This document shows, piece by piece, positions 1 to 5,839 of a DNA stretch of 8,175 bases. Source of the DNA: Planctomycetota bacterium (lineage in GTDB: Bacteria > Planctomycetota > J058 > JARGOJ01). Position 1 is the first letter of the stretch; every line of letters starts with the position of its first letter. Under the pieces are notes generated by a model. That model ran no database searches, was not told the origin of the DNA, and was given only the letters and a program-made list of their open reading frames with translations. Both the position numbers and the translations under genes were made by a program. The stretch covers positions 1-8,175 of the forward strand of contig JARGOJ010000355.1 of the NCBI GenBank assembly GCA_029210225.1. The letters run 5' to 3'.

Positions 1-16
1 AAGATTCGAGGTTGAT

Positions 17-829
17 GTGACGGAATCAGTGGAAGTCCCCGAGCAGAGCCCCGCTGAGCTAGCGAGGTCTTGGTTGCTTGGGTCTAAGGACGCAACTCTG
101 GGAACTCTCAGCGTCGATGAGCACACCGTGGGATGGCCCTTTTTATCTGTGGTACCTTATGCCCTGGCCCCCGACGGTATGCCCTTTATCTTGACCGCCG
201 GGATCGCCCAGCACACTCGAAACATGAAGGGCGACCCAAGAGCCTCTTTGATGGTTCAAGAGCGCAAGGCGGAGGGGGATCCTCAGTCAGGGTGGCGCTT
301 GACTTTGCTCGGTCGAATGAAGCAAGTTCGAGTCGAGAAAAAGGACGGCGAGAAGGCCGAAGGAGATTATCACTGGGTGAGCTCCGAAGCCTATGATGAG
401 TTGAACGCACGTTATCGCGAGCGTGTTCCTCAGGCTCGCTCTTACATGGCGACCCATGGCTTTCAGTTTTGGATCTTGGCCCTTGAGCGCGTTCGTTTTA
501 TTGCGGGCTTTGGGCGGATTCACTGGCTCTCTGGTGAAGATGTCACGCATGATCTCGCCCAGGACAAGCTGCGAACAGAGGGGGCGGGCATTATTTCTCA
601 TATGAATGAGGACCATGTCTCGGCTTTGGATGCGATTGTTTCGGCTTTTTGTGCTTCGGAAAAAGCGCCTGAGAATACAGAAATGACAGCAGTTGACAGT
701 TCGGGCTTTTTGGTAAAAAGCGCGGGAGATCTTCACTATATAAGCTTTGGCCGAGATATTGAGTTATCGGAGGCGAGAACTGTTTTTGTGAAATTAAGCC
801 AAAAAGCTCGGGCCGTCGTCGAAGAGTGA
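17..829 (+). CDS. HugZ-like heme-utilisation / pyridoxamine-phosphate-oxidase-fold protein with DUF2470 domain
   Basis: This 270-residue protein resembles the HugZ family, flavin split-barrel proteins that bind heme and in some bacteria take part in heme breakdown or iron release. Residues about 10-165 look like the PNPOx-type split barrel. It includes a segment around 25-80 (ATLGT, later AQHTRNMKGDPRASLMV) and GFGRIHWL at 164-171, which is typical of the family. Residues about 180-265 match DUF2470, with the HMNEDH signature at 195-200; a histidine in this domain binds heme in characterised HugZ. It has no signal peptide or membrane segment, so it is probably cytoplasmic. The start is GTG at 17, with GAGG at 8-11 as ribosome site. 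The frame stays open to the window edge, so an earlier start is possible. Another frame ends in TGA at 13-15, so an upstream gene may be coupled to it. Heme degradation in this organism is inferred, not shown. Confidence 0.85.
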   Translation: MTESVEVPEQSPAELARSWLLGSKDATLGTLSVDEHTVGWPFLSVVPYALAPDGMPFILTAGIAQHTRNMKGDPRASLMVQERKAEGDPQSGWRLTLLGRMKQVRVEKKDGEKAEGDYHWVSSEAYDELNARYRERVPQARSYMATHGFQFWILALERVRFIAGFGRIHWLSGEDVTHDLAQDKLRTEGAGIISHMNEDHVSALDAIVSAFCASEKAPENTEMTAVDSSGFLVKSAGDLHYISFGRDIELSEARTVFVKLSQKARAVVEE

Positions 830-851
830 TCGCGAGCGCTGAGGGAAATAT

Positions 852-880
852 TTGACAAGGAAGTTTTGGGAGTCTAGAGT
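852..880 (+). promoter_or_regulatory. Sigma70-type promoter for the MerR-like gene
   Basis: A perfect -35 hexamer TTGACA lies at 852-857. After a 17-bp spacer comes TAGAGT at 875-880, which matches the -10 consensus at four of six positions. Transcription would start near 887, leaving a leader of about 117 bases before the GTG at 1004. The -10 box is overlapped by the first of five 9-bp repeats, so the promoter is probably controlled by whatever binds them. No terminator is visible between 830 and 851. Confidence 0.5.
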
Positions 881-920
881 CATAACTGTCACGACTGTCA
901 TAACTGTCAAGTTTGTCATT
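876..920 (+). repeat. Five tandem 9-bp repeats (consensus ACTGTCAnn), probable operator
   Basis: The units are AGAGTCATA (876), ACTGTCACG (885), ACTGTCATA (894), ACTGTCAAG (903) and TTTGTCATT (912), in exact 9-bp register. All five keep the core GTCA, and the middle three share ACTGTCA exactly. The array covers the -10 box and the predicted start of transcription, so a protein bound here would be expected to affect initiation. The outer copies are degenerate, which argues for a maintained binding site or an old slippage repeat; these cannot be separated from one sequence. A replication iteron role is unlikely, since nothing else origin-like is present. Confidence 0.75.
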
Positions 921-1003
921 CGCCGGCTTTTTAACCGGATGCATAAACAGCTGTGGATTTGGAGCTCGCCAAGAGACGTCACCCAACATAGACGAGGCCT
1001 ATC

Positions 1004-2599
1004 GTGAGCATGGAGAAAATTGGACGCCTCCTGAAGGAGGAAGAACAACGATTCATCGGATACTCCGAGATCGAATCCCGAACCACCGAGTTAGGATTCC
1101 CCGTCTCCGTCCGAACACTCCGATTCTACGTCGACGAGGGCATCCTCCCCCCGCCTAACAAAGTCGGAAAAAAGCCCGTTTACGACGAAGACTGGATCCT
1201 CAACATCCTCCTCAGCATCCACATCATGAAGACCCGACTCAATCGCTCCCTCCGAGAGATCCGCATCATCTTGGGTCACCTCACTGAAAGCCCAACAAAC
1301 CTCGCCGATAAACTCTCTCTCCTCTACGAAGAATACGTCAAATCCAACACCCTCAAACCTGTCCAAAGAGATTGGCTCATCGAAACCGTCTTCGACCGCC
1401 TCACCGGCAAAGTCGGCGCCCCCTGCCAGCCGAGCGAAGTCCAGCTCATGGACTTTGTCTCCGCCATCGAAGAAGAAGGACAGTGGAAGCAAACAGACAA
1501 AGGGCCCCTCTGGGAACCTCCTCCCAGCAACGACGTTCACATCGAAGTCCGGCAAAAGAACGAAAAGGATGGCCCCATAAAGGTCAAGGTTCGTCGCCGT
1601 GGCTCCGACCCCGAAGTCCCCGAAGTCAAAGCCGTCCCCAAAGCCAAAGCCCGAGAAGCCTATGTCGAACTTCGCGAAAAGCAAAAGAAACAACGGGTCG
1701 TCAAAGCTCGGCAAATCAAGCGCGAAGCCGTTGAGGGAGAAATCGAAGTGATGCCTGATATCACCGAACCAACAGAACCCCTCCCCGAAGACGCCATCAC
1801 ACTCCTTGAAGCACGCTCCCGAGAAGAATTCTTCCTCTCACGCTTTGAGATGGAATTCGAACAGCTCGAAGAGATCCTCAACCCCATCAGCGAGAAGCTC
1901 CTCCCCCTCAGTCAACGGACCTGCTCGCCCCTCAAACGCGATCACTCGGCCAACATCATCCAGCAAATGAAAGCCCGGCACATCTACGATCGGGAACTCT
2001 TGGATGCCATTCCCCTCGAACGCGCCTCGGAATATCACGTCTATAAGAAAGGCTTCTTCGGCCGCGGTGAACTTCAAGTTGTCGTCACCGGACTCACCCT
2101 CTCACCCATCGATCAATTCCTCGATAAGCGCTACGGTCAAAGACCTCTCGGGCCCTCAGATATTCAACGAGCTATCTCAGAGCTCGTTATCCAGGACGGC
2201 ATCTTCTACTACGTCGGAATATACTCCACCACCGGCTGGAGCAAAGAAGCCCAGTTTCACGTGCCCCGAGAAAAGAACCTCATCTGCAACCTCATTGAAA
2301 AAGCTGAGGACGATCTAAGCTGGACCCTCCACGGTCAGCAAGATCAACGAAATCAAGTCTGCCGTCTCTTCGACCCCGAGACCGACAGCGAGAAACTTCA
2401 ACGAATCAAAATTTACCTTCGAGAATCTCCCAAACTCAGCCTCAAGGGAGGCCACATCGTGATTCAAAATCTCGTGGAAGACCTTCACCTGCCTGTCGCT
2501 CTCGTGCGACAAGCGATTGAACAACTCGCCGAAGATGATGAAGAATTGATGATCACTCAAGCCGCAGGATTTGAAATTCTCAAGAGACGTCGTTTTTAA
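1004..2599 (+). CDS. Large MerR-like regulator with C-terminal winged-helix region
   Basis: This 531-residue protein is much longer than usual MerR regulators. Residues about 16-95 look like a MerR DNA-binding domain: SVRTLRFYVDEGILPPP at 35-51 is the recognition and wing region, followed by a helix with SLREIRIIL. Residues 175-260 are a charged, proline-rich linker with many K/R and E. Residues 275-460 form a middle domain I do not recognise, with a distinctive YYVGIYSTTGW at 402-412. Residues about 463-527 look like a winged helix (helix 486-493, helix 497-509, then ITQAAGFEIL). GTG at 1004 is preferred over ATG at 1010 because GAGG at 994-997 sits 6 bases upstream. It is the first gene after the repeat-bearing promoter, so autoregulation and control of the ESCRT-like genes are plausible inferences. 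Codons are strongly C-ending, as in the next gene and unlike the ones from 3802 on. Confidence 0.75.
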   Translation: MSMEKIGRLLKEEEQRFIGYSEIESRTTELGFPVSVRTLRFYVDEGILPPPNKVGKKPVYDEDWILNILLSIHIMKTRLNRSLREIRIILGHLTESPTNLADKLSLLYEEYVKSNTLKPVQRDWLIETVFDRLTGKVGAPCQPSEVQLMDFVSAIEEEGQWKQTDKGPLWEPPPSNDVHIEVRQKNEKDGPIKVKVRRRGSDPEVPEVKAVPKAKAREAYVELREKQKKQRVVKARQIKREAVEGEIEVMPDITEPTEPLPEDAITLLEARSREEFFLSRFEMEFEQLEEILNPISEKLLPLSQRTCSPLKRDHSANIIQQMKARHIYDRELLDAIPLERASEYHVYKKGFFGRGELQVVVTGLTLSPIDQFLDKRYGQRPLGPSDIQRAISELVIQDGIFYYVGIYSTTGWSKEAQFHVPREKNLICNLIEKAEDDLSWTLHGQQDQRNQVCRLFDPETDSEKLQRIKIYLRESPKLSLKGGHIVIQNLVEDLHLPVALVRQAIEQLAEDDEELMITQAAGFEILKRRRF

Positions 2600-2736
2600 G
2601 TCCAACAACCTGCAAAGGTCGCTTGGAAACAAGCTTGAAAGAAAACAGGAGCTTTGCTCTTTCCTAGAAACTCAATCGGGAGTTCGAAGAATGCAAAACT
2701 CAAAACCGGGGATCACGAGAAGTAAAAGAGGTTGTC
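2600..2736 (+). other. Intergenic spacer with two small hairpins
   Basis: This 137-base gap separates the regulator gene from the Snf7-like gene. A perfect 5-bp stem with a GAAA tetraloop lies at 2621-2634 (GCTTG/CAAGC). A second stem of about six pairs with one G-T wobble lies at 2647-2661 (AGGAGC-TTT-GCTCTT). Neither is followed by a proper T-run, so neither is a convincing intrinsic terminator. No good promoter is visible. AAGAGG at 2726-2731 is the ribosome site for the next gene. Confidence 0.35.
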
Positions 2737-3522
2737 ATGCCTATTCACGAAAGCCATGAGAAAGAGGAGCCGCGGAGCTTGCTGAGCAAGATCAAGGGCA
2801 TCTTCGGTCGCGGGAAAGTCCCTGAGAAAACAGAAATGTTGATCTCAGGAGTCGACTCGGTCCTCGAACTCAGAAACGCTCTCGATAAAGAGATCACCGA
2901 GAACGAAGTCTACGCCGGCCAAGTCGATCGAGAACTCCTCAAAATTGGCGAGCAAGTCGAAGAACAAAAAGCCCAAATTAAATCCGGAGGATTGAACGAA
3001 CGCGCCAAAATAAACGCTCTACGGACAATTAAACGACTCAATGGACGCATTCAGTCCTACGAACGTCGATTGAAAATTCTCCAAGACAATATTGACCTTC
3101 ATTTCACCATTCTCAATCAAGTCGATGAGATGGAAGCCATGGAAATGAAAGCCGTCAAACGAGAGCAAATCGAAGAGATCGCCGTCGACTACGAAGAACG
3201 CCTCGAAAAACACCGCGACTTCGTCACCGCCGTACGCTCCAGTGTCCCCGACTCCGACTATGAAGACATGCTTGAAAAGAAGGAACTGGCCGAACTCGAA
3301 GCCTCCATCATGGCCGAGAAAGAAGACGAGAATAAAGAACTTGAAGAGCTTGAACACGAGATCATGAGAACGAAAGAACCCGTTCACAAAGAAGAAGACC
3401 TCGAAGATCTCGAAGACGACATTGAATCACGACCCTCCATTGAAGAATTAATGCGAGAGCGCGCCGAAAAAGCCAAAGAACCCAAATCCCTTCGATCAGA
3501 GAAACGGAGGGCCTTGGAATAA
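2737..3522 (+). CDS. Snf7/CHMP4-like (ESCRT-III-like) helical protein
   Basis: This is a 261-residue, almost wholly helical, highly charged protein without signal peptide or membrane segment. Residues 14-27 (LLSKIKGIFGRGK region) form a basic amphipathic segment like the membrane-inserting N-terminus of ESCRT-III proteins. Residues 35-165 would give the long hairpin helices. The part from 88 (NERAKINALRTIKRLNGR) follows the pattern I recall in CHMP4/Snf7, where an ALRALKRKKRYE-type stretch precedes a long helix. Residues 172-208 (DSDYEDMLEKKELAELEASI and following) parallel the acidic DELMAELEELE-type helix of CHMP4. The C-terminus turns basic again and shows no clear MIM1 or MIM2 motif. The ATG has AAGAGG five bases upstream. 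Its role is inferred to be a membrane-bound polymer subunit. A generic coiled-coil protein remains possible, because charged helical sequence gives chance similarity. Confidence 0.6.
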   Translation: MPIHESHEKEEPRSLLSKIKGIFGRGKVPEKTEMLISGVDSVLELRNALDKEITENEVYAGQVDRELLKIGEQVEEQKAQIKSGGLNERAKINALRTIKRLNGRIQSYERRLKILQDNIDLHFTILNQVDEMEAMEMKAVKREQIEEIAVDYEERLEKHRDFVTAVRSSVPDSDYEDMLEKKELAELEASIMAEKEDENKELEELEHEIMRTKEPVHKEEDLEDLEDDIESRPSIEELMRERAEKAKEPKSLRSEKRRALE

Positions 3523-3801
3523 AACGCGAATACGTCATGTTTTTCGCTTTGCTGTGGGTTCGGTCTAAAATGAAAGAAATCCCGGGCAGACACATGGGTC
3601 GGATTGCCGAACCACTGCACCTACACAGTGTTCAATGAAACACAGGGCCCACAGAGCATCGAATAAAATAGCTGAATTAGTTTTGCGAGGGGACCGAAGG
3701 TCTGGACTGCCGGTCCAATCACAAAACAAGGGGTCAAAATCGATAGGGGACGGTTGCCGCAGTGGCGGATCACCCCTGCGAATAAAATAGCAGGAGTAAG
3801 A
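3523..3801 (+). promoter_or_regulatory. Hairpin-rich leader upstream of the second ESCRT-III-like gene
   Basis: This 279-base gap holds no convincing gene but several possible RNA stems. GGGTCGG/CCGAACC at 3596-3613 has one mismatch. GGACCG/CGGTCC at 3691-3716 is a perfect 6-bp stem. AGGGG/CCCCT at 3745-3777 encloses CCGC/GCGG and ends 15 bases before the AGGAG ribosome site. CTGTGGG at 3552-3558 could also pair with CCCACAG at 3648-3654. A TAAAAT box at 3566-3571 could be a -10, but the -35 (TTCGCT) is weak. The 13-mer CGAATAAAATAGC occurs at 3660-3672 and again at 3779-3791. A cis-acting leader is plausible; I do not recognise a known riboswitch class. Confidence 0.4.
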
Positions 3802-4431
3802 ATGGGACTGTTTGACAAGCTTTTTGGTGACCCTGACGAGAACGTCGTCTCTTCGCGTGATTTGAAGATTGCGTTGATGGGGGTGAGGCGCGAGCGTCGC
3901 AAGAAGCAGATGGAAATGAAGCGTCTTGGGATGAAGAAGAATGAGACCTTTGGTCGCATTAAGAAAGCCCGACGTGAGGGGATGGTGGAGGAAGTCGATT
4001 TTCTCTATCAAGAGCTGCAGCAAGTCAAGATTGATACGGCTTACTGTCGTCGCGAAGCCAAGGTTCTGAACCTCGAAGGTATTGGACTTCAGCGTTATTT
4101 GCGAGGCCTTGAGCGTCTTGAGAAGACGTCGAATCGAGGCCGTATTCGTGATCTTATGGAGCGAGTTCGCACTGCGGGTCTCGATGAGAAGTTGAGAGGG
4201 TCGACGGTTGATGAAGAAGCTTATCTCGACGATCTGAACATGACTCTCGAAGACATTAACATCGAGCTTGAAGATGTGAGCATTCTGGAGGAAGGCGATC
4301 CAGAGAAGGATCAATTCCTTTCTCAGATCGATAAGATCATTGCGCTTGAAGAAGGCGGCAAGGACGATATTGCTGTTGAGGAAGAGGAGCAACTGAAGGA
4401 CCGTTTAGAGCAGGAAGATCCTGAGTTCTAA
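3802..4431 (+). CDS. ESCRT-III-like helical protein with MGLF N-terminus and partial MIM1 tail
   Basis: This 209-residue protein starts MGLFDKLFGDPDENVV, close in pattern to the short membrane-binding N-terminus of CHMP4 (MSVFGKLFG, from memory). Residues 20-60 are strongly basic and predicted helical (RRERRKKQMEMKRLGMKK). Residues 60-125 continue as helix. Residues 137-160 (LDDLNMTLEDINIELEDVS) begin an acidic second half. This basic-to-acidic polarity is typical of ESCRT-III proteins. Near the C-terminus, E195-x-x-L198-x-x-R201-L202 fits most of the MIM1 pattern that binds MIT domains, but the last leucine is replaced by E205. ATG at 3802 is chosen over an in-frame TTG at 3754 because AGGAG at 3792-3796 sits five bases upstream and the extra 16 codons fall inside a hairpin. 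It is followed after 59 bases by a Vps4-like ATPase, its likely partner. Sequence similarity is weak, so the assignment leans on architecture and context. Confidence 0.6.
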   Translation: MGLFDKLFGDPDENVVSSRDLKIALMGVRRERRKKQMEMKRLGMKKNETFGRIKKARREGMVEEVDFLYQELQQVKIDTAYCRREAKVLNLEGIGLQRYLRGLERLEKTSNRGRIRDLMERVRTAGLDEKLRGSTVDEEAYLDDLNMTLEDINIELEDVSILEEGDPEKDQFLSQIDKIIALEEGGKDDIAVEEEEQLKDRLEQEDPEF

Positions 4432-4461
4432 TGAGTCGTGGATTATCCTAGGGGAACCCCA

Positions 4462-4491
4462 ATGGTTTTGAGTCCTTTGACGTTAAGGTGA
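4462..4491 (+). promoter_or_regulatory. Possible 9-codon leader ORF overlapping the ATPase start (TGATG)
   Basis: ATG at 4462 opens a reading frame of nine codons (MVLSPLTLR) ending in TGA at 4489-4491, whose last base is the A of the ATPase ATG at 4491. AGGGGA at 4450-4455 is a fair ribosome site six bases upstream. The ATPase itself has only AAGG at 4485-4488, two bases from its ATG, so re-initiation after this mini-ORF may set its translation. GGGG-AA-CCCC at 4451-4460 could fold and mask the site. A chance ORF of this size is quite possible. Confidence 0.3.
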
Positions 4492-5786
4492 TGGGTGTGT
4501 CTGATTACAACGACAAAATGATTTATCAGGCGACTCTCCGAACTGCTGAGCAGAATCGTGAGAAAGCCAAGAAGAGCTACGAGGCGAGCAATGATGACGG
4601 GGCCATTCGTCAGTATGAAACCGCCGCCGAGGCCTATCGTGAAGTCGCGAAGCTGGCGAAGCGTTACAAGCTTGCTTCAAATGAACGCATCAAGAACTTC
4701 AAAGAGCGCGCCAAGGAATGCCAGGACAACGCGAACTTCCTGAAAACAGGAGATGTCCCCGCTGATCGCTTCCCGAAGTCGGCGGGTCGGAAGAAGGGCG
4801 GCGGAGTCACGACTCAAAAGCGCCGCGGCGGATCGAACTCTGCGGATACGGAGAAGGAAGAAGACGACAATGAGATGGTCGCCGCGGTCAATGCGCTGCT
4901 TCATAACTCCAGCATTACCTTTGGCAAGATTGGTGGGCTCTTAAGTACCAAGAATGAGATTAAATATTCCCTTGGTGTGAGCTTGGCGAAGAAAGCGGAT
5001 ATCCGCTTAGAGTCCTGGAAAAACTGGCTCTTCTACGGCCCCCCAGGCACCGGAAAAACTCTCCTCGCCGCCGCGACTTCCAATTTGTTAAAGAGCTCGG
5101 GGCAAGAGACGGCGGCTTTCTTTAATGTCAAAGTGTCGTCCCTCATGTCGAAATACTTTGGTGAGTCGACGCGGATTATCAGCCAGCTTTATGAATCGGC
5201 GCGGCATCGCTCTCCAGCGGTGGTCTTCCTCGACGAATTTGAGAGTATCTGTGGTTCTCGGGATGGCAGTGATTCTGGAACTGAGAAGCGGATCCTGTCG
5301 ACGATTTTGGCGGAGCTTGATGGTCTCGCTGAGAAGGGACGCAGTGATCTCTTCGTGCTCACAATTGCGGCGACGAACCGCCCTTGGGACCTTGACCCGG
5401 CGGTGCTGTCCCGATTTGATAAGAAGATTCTCATTCCCTTACCCGATGAAGAAACTCGGGCGGCGATTTTGAATATCAATGTTGAAGGGCGAGGTTATCA
5501 GACCGACTTTGGTAGCTCTGAGGCCCTCGTTGAATTGACGGAGGGCTTGTCTGGGCGAGAGATTGATCGCCTGGTCAAAGAGACGACGAACCAAATGGTG
5601 ATGGATGTGAACAGTGATATCGTGTCCCTTGTGGATGAAGGGCTCGACCATGTTCGCGACTATCAGATTAAGTCCCGTCCTTTGACGCTGAAAGACTTTA
5701 GAGAAGCCATTCAGAAGGTGCATCCCGTGACTTCCCCTGAAGAGATGGAAAAATACAGCTCTTGGAAAGATTCGGACGACGAATGA
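4491..5786 (+). CDS. Vps4/katanin-clade AAA ATPase with MIT-like N-terminal domain
   Basis: This 431-residue protein is a single-AAA ATPase of the meiotic clade (Vps4, katanin, spastin). Residues about 8-86 are three helices, ending in NERIKNFKERAKECQDNANF, like the MIT domain that grips ESCRT-III tails. Residues 95-128 are a charged linker. In the AAA module, GPPGTGKT (Walker A) is at 183-190, pore loop KYF at 221-223, VVFLDE (Walker B) at 244-249, sensor-1 N296 in AATNRPW, and a second-region arginine R308 in SRFDKK. The run IPLPDEETRA at 315-324 resembles Vps4. The C-terminus (DFREAIQKV then EEMEKYSSW) matches the clade's terminal helix. No Vps4-type beta domain is apparent. One of the paired arginine fingers of Vps4 appears as S307. 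Starts at GTG 4488, ATG 4491 or GTG 4497 are all possible; 4491 is used because of the TGATG overlap. It probably disassembles the ESCRT-III-like polymers. Confidence 0.88.
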   Translation: MGVSDYNDKMIYQATLRTAEQNREKAKKSYEASNDDGAIRQYETAAEAYREVAKLAKRYKLASNERIKNFKERAKECQDNANFLKTGDVPADRFPKSAGRKKGGGVTTQKRRGGSNSADTEKEEDDNEMVAAVNALLHNSSITFGKIGGLLSTKNEIKYSLGVSLAKKADIRLESWKNWLFYGPPGTGKTLLAAATSNLLKSSGQETAAFFNVKVSSLMSKYFGESTRIISQLYESARHRSPAVVFLDEFESICGSRDGSDSGTEKRILSTILAELDGLAEKGRSDLFVLTIAATNRPWDLDPAVLSRFDKKILIPLPDEETRAAILNINVEGRGYQTDFGSSEALVELTEGLSGREIDRLVKETTNQMVMDVNSDIVSLVDEGLDHVRDYQIKSRPLTLKDFREAIQKVHPVTSPEEMEKYSSWKDSDDE

Positions 5787-5839
5787 TTATTTACCCGCTT
5801 GCCCGCGCAGAGATAAGGTTGAAGTAAAGGAGAGTGCCC

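Noticed and set aside
876..920. CRISPR array or replication iterons from the 9-bp repeats
   Set aside because: The units are far too short and have no spacers for CRISPR, and no rep gene or AT-rich origin region is nearby.
1091..1714. 207-residue open frame on the minus strand inside the MerR-like gene
   Set aside because: Its composition is repetitive F/G/D, as expected from the complement of C-rich, E/K-rich codons, and the + strand frame has clear domains.
2340..2599. ESCRT-II (Vps25-like) function for the C-terminal winged helix of the 531-residue protein
   Set aside because: Only one winged helix is visible, and the MerR-like N-terminus makes a DNA-binding regulator the simpler reading.
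3596..3716. tRNA or known riboswitch in the leader
   Set aside because: The stems do not make a cloverleaf, there is no T-loop consensus, and no recognised riboswitch core is present.
3754..3801. TTG start giving a 225-residue form of the second ESCRT-III-like protein
   Set aside because: The added 16 residues overlap a hairpin, TTG lacks a ribosome site, and ATG 3802 has AGGAG at the right distance and gives the MGLF N-terminus shared with the 5840 gene.
3565..4392. 275-residue open frame on the minus strand
   Set aside because: It lies antisense to the well-supported 209-residue gene and the leader, has no clear ribosome site and no recognisable domain; its length follows from the codon bias of the + strand gene.
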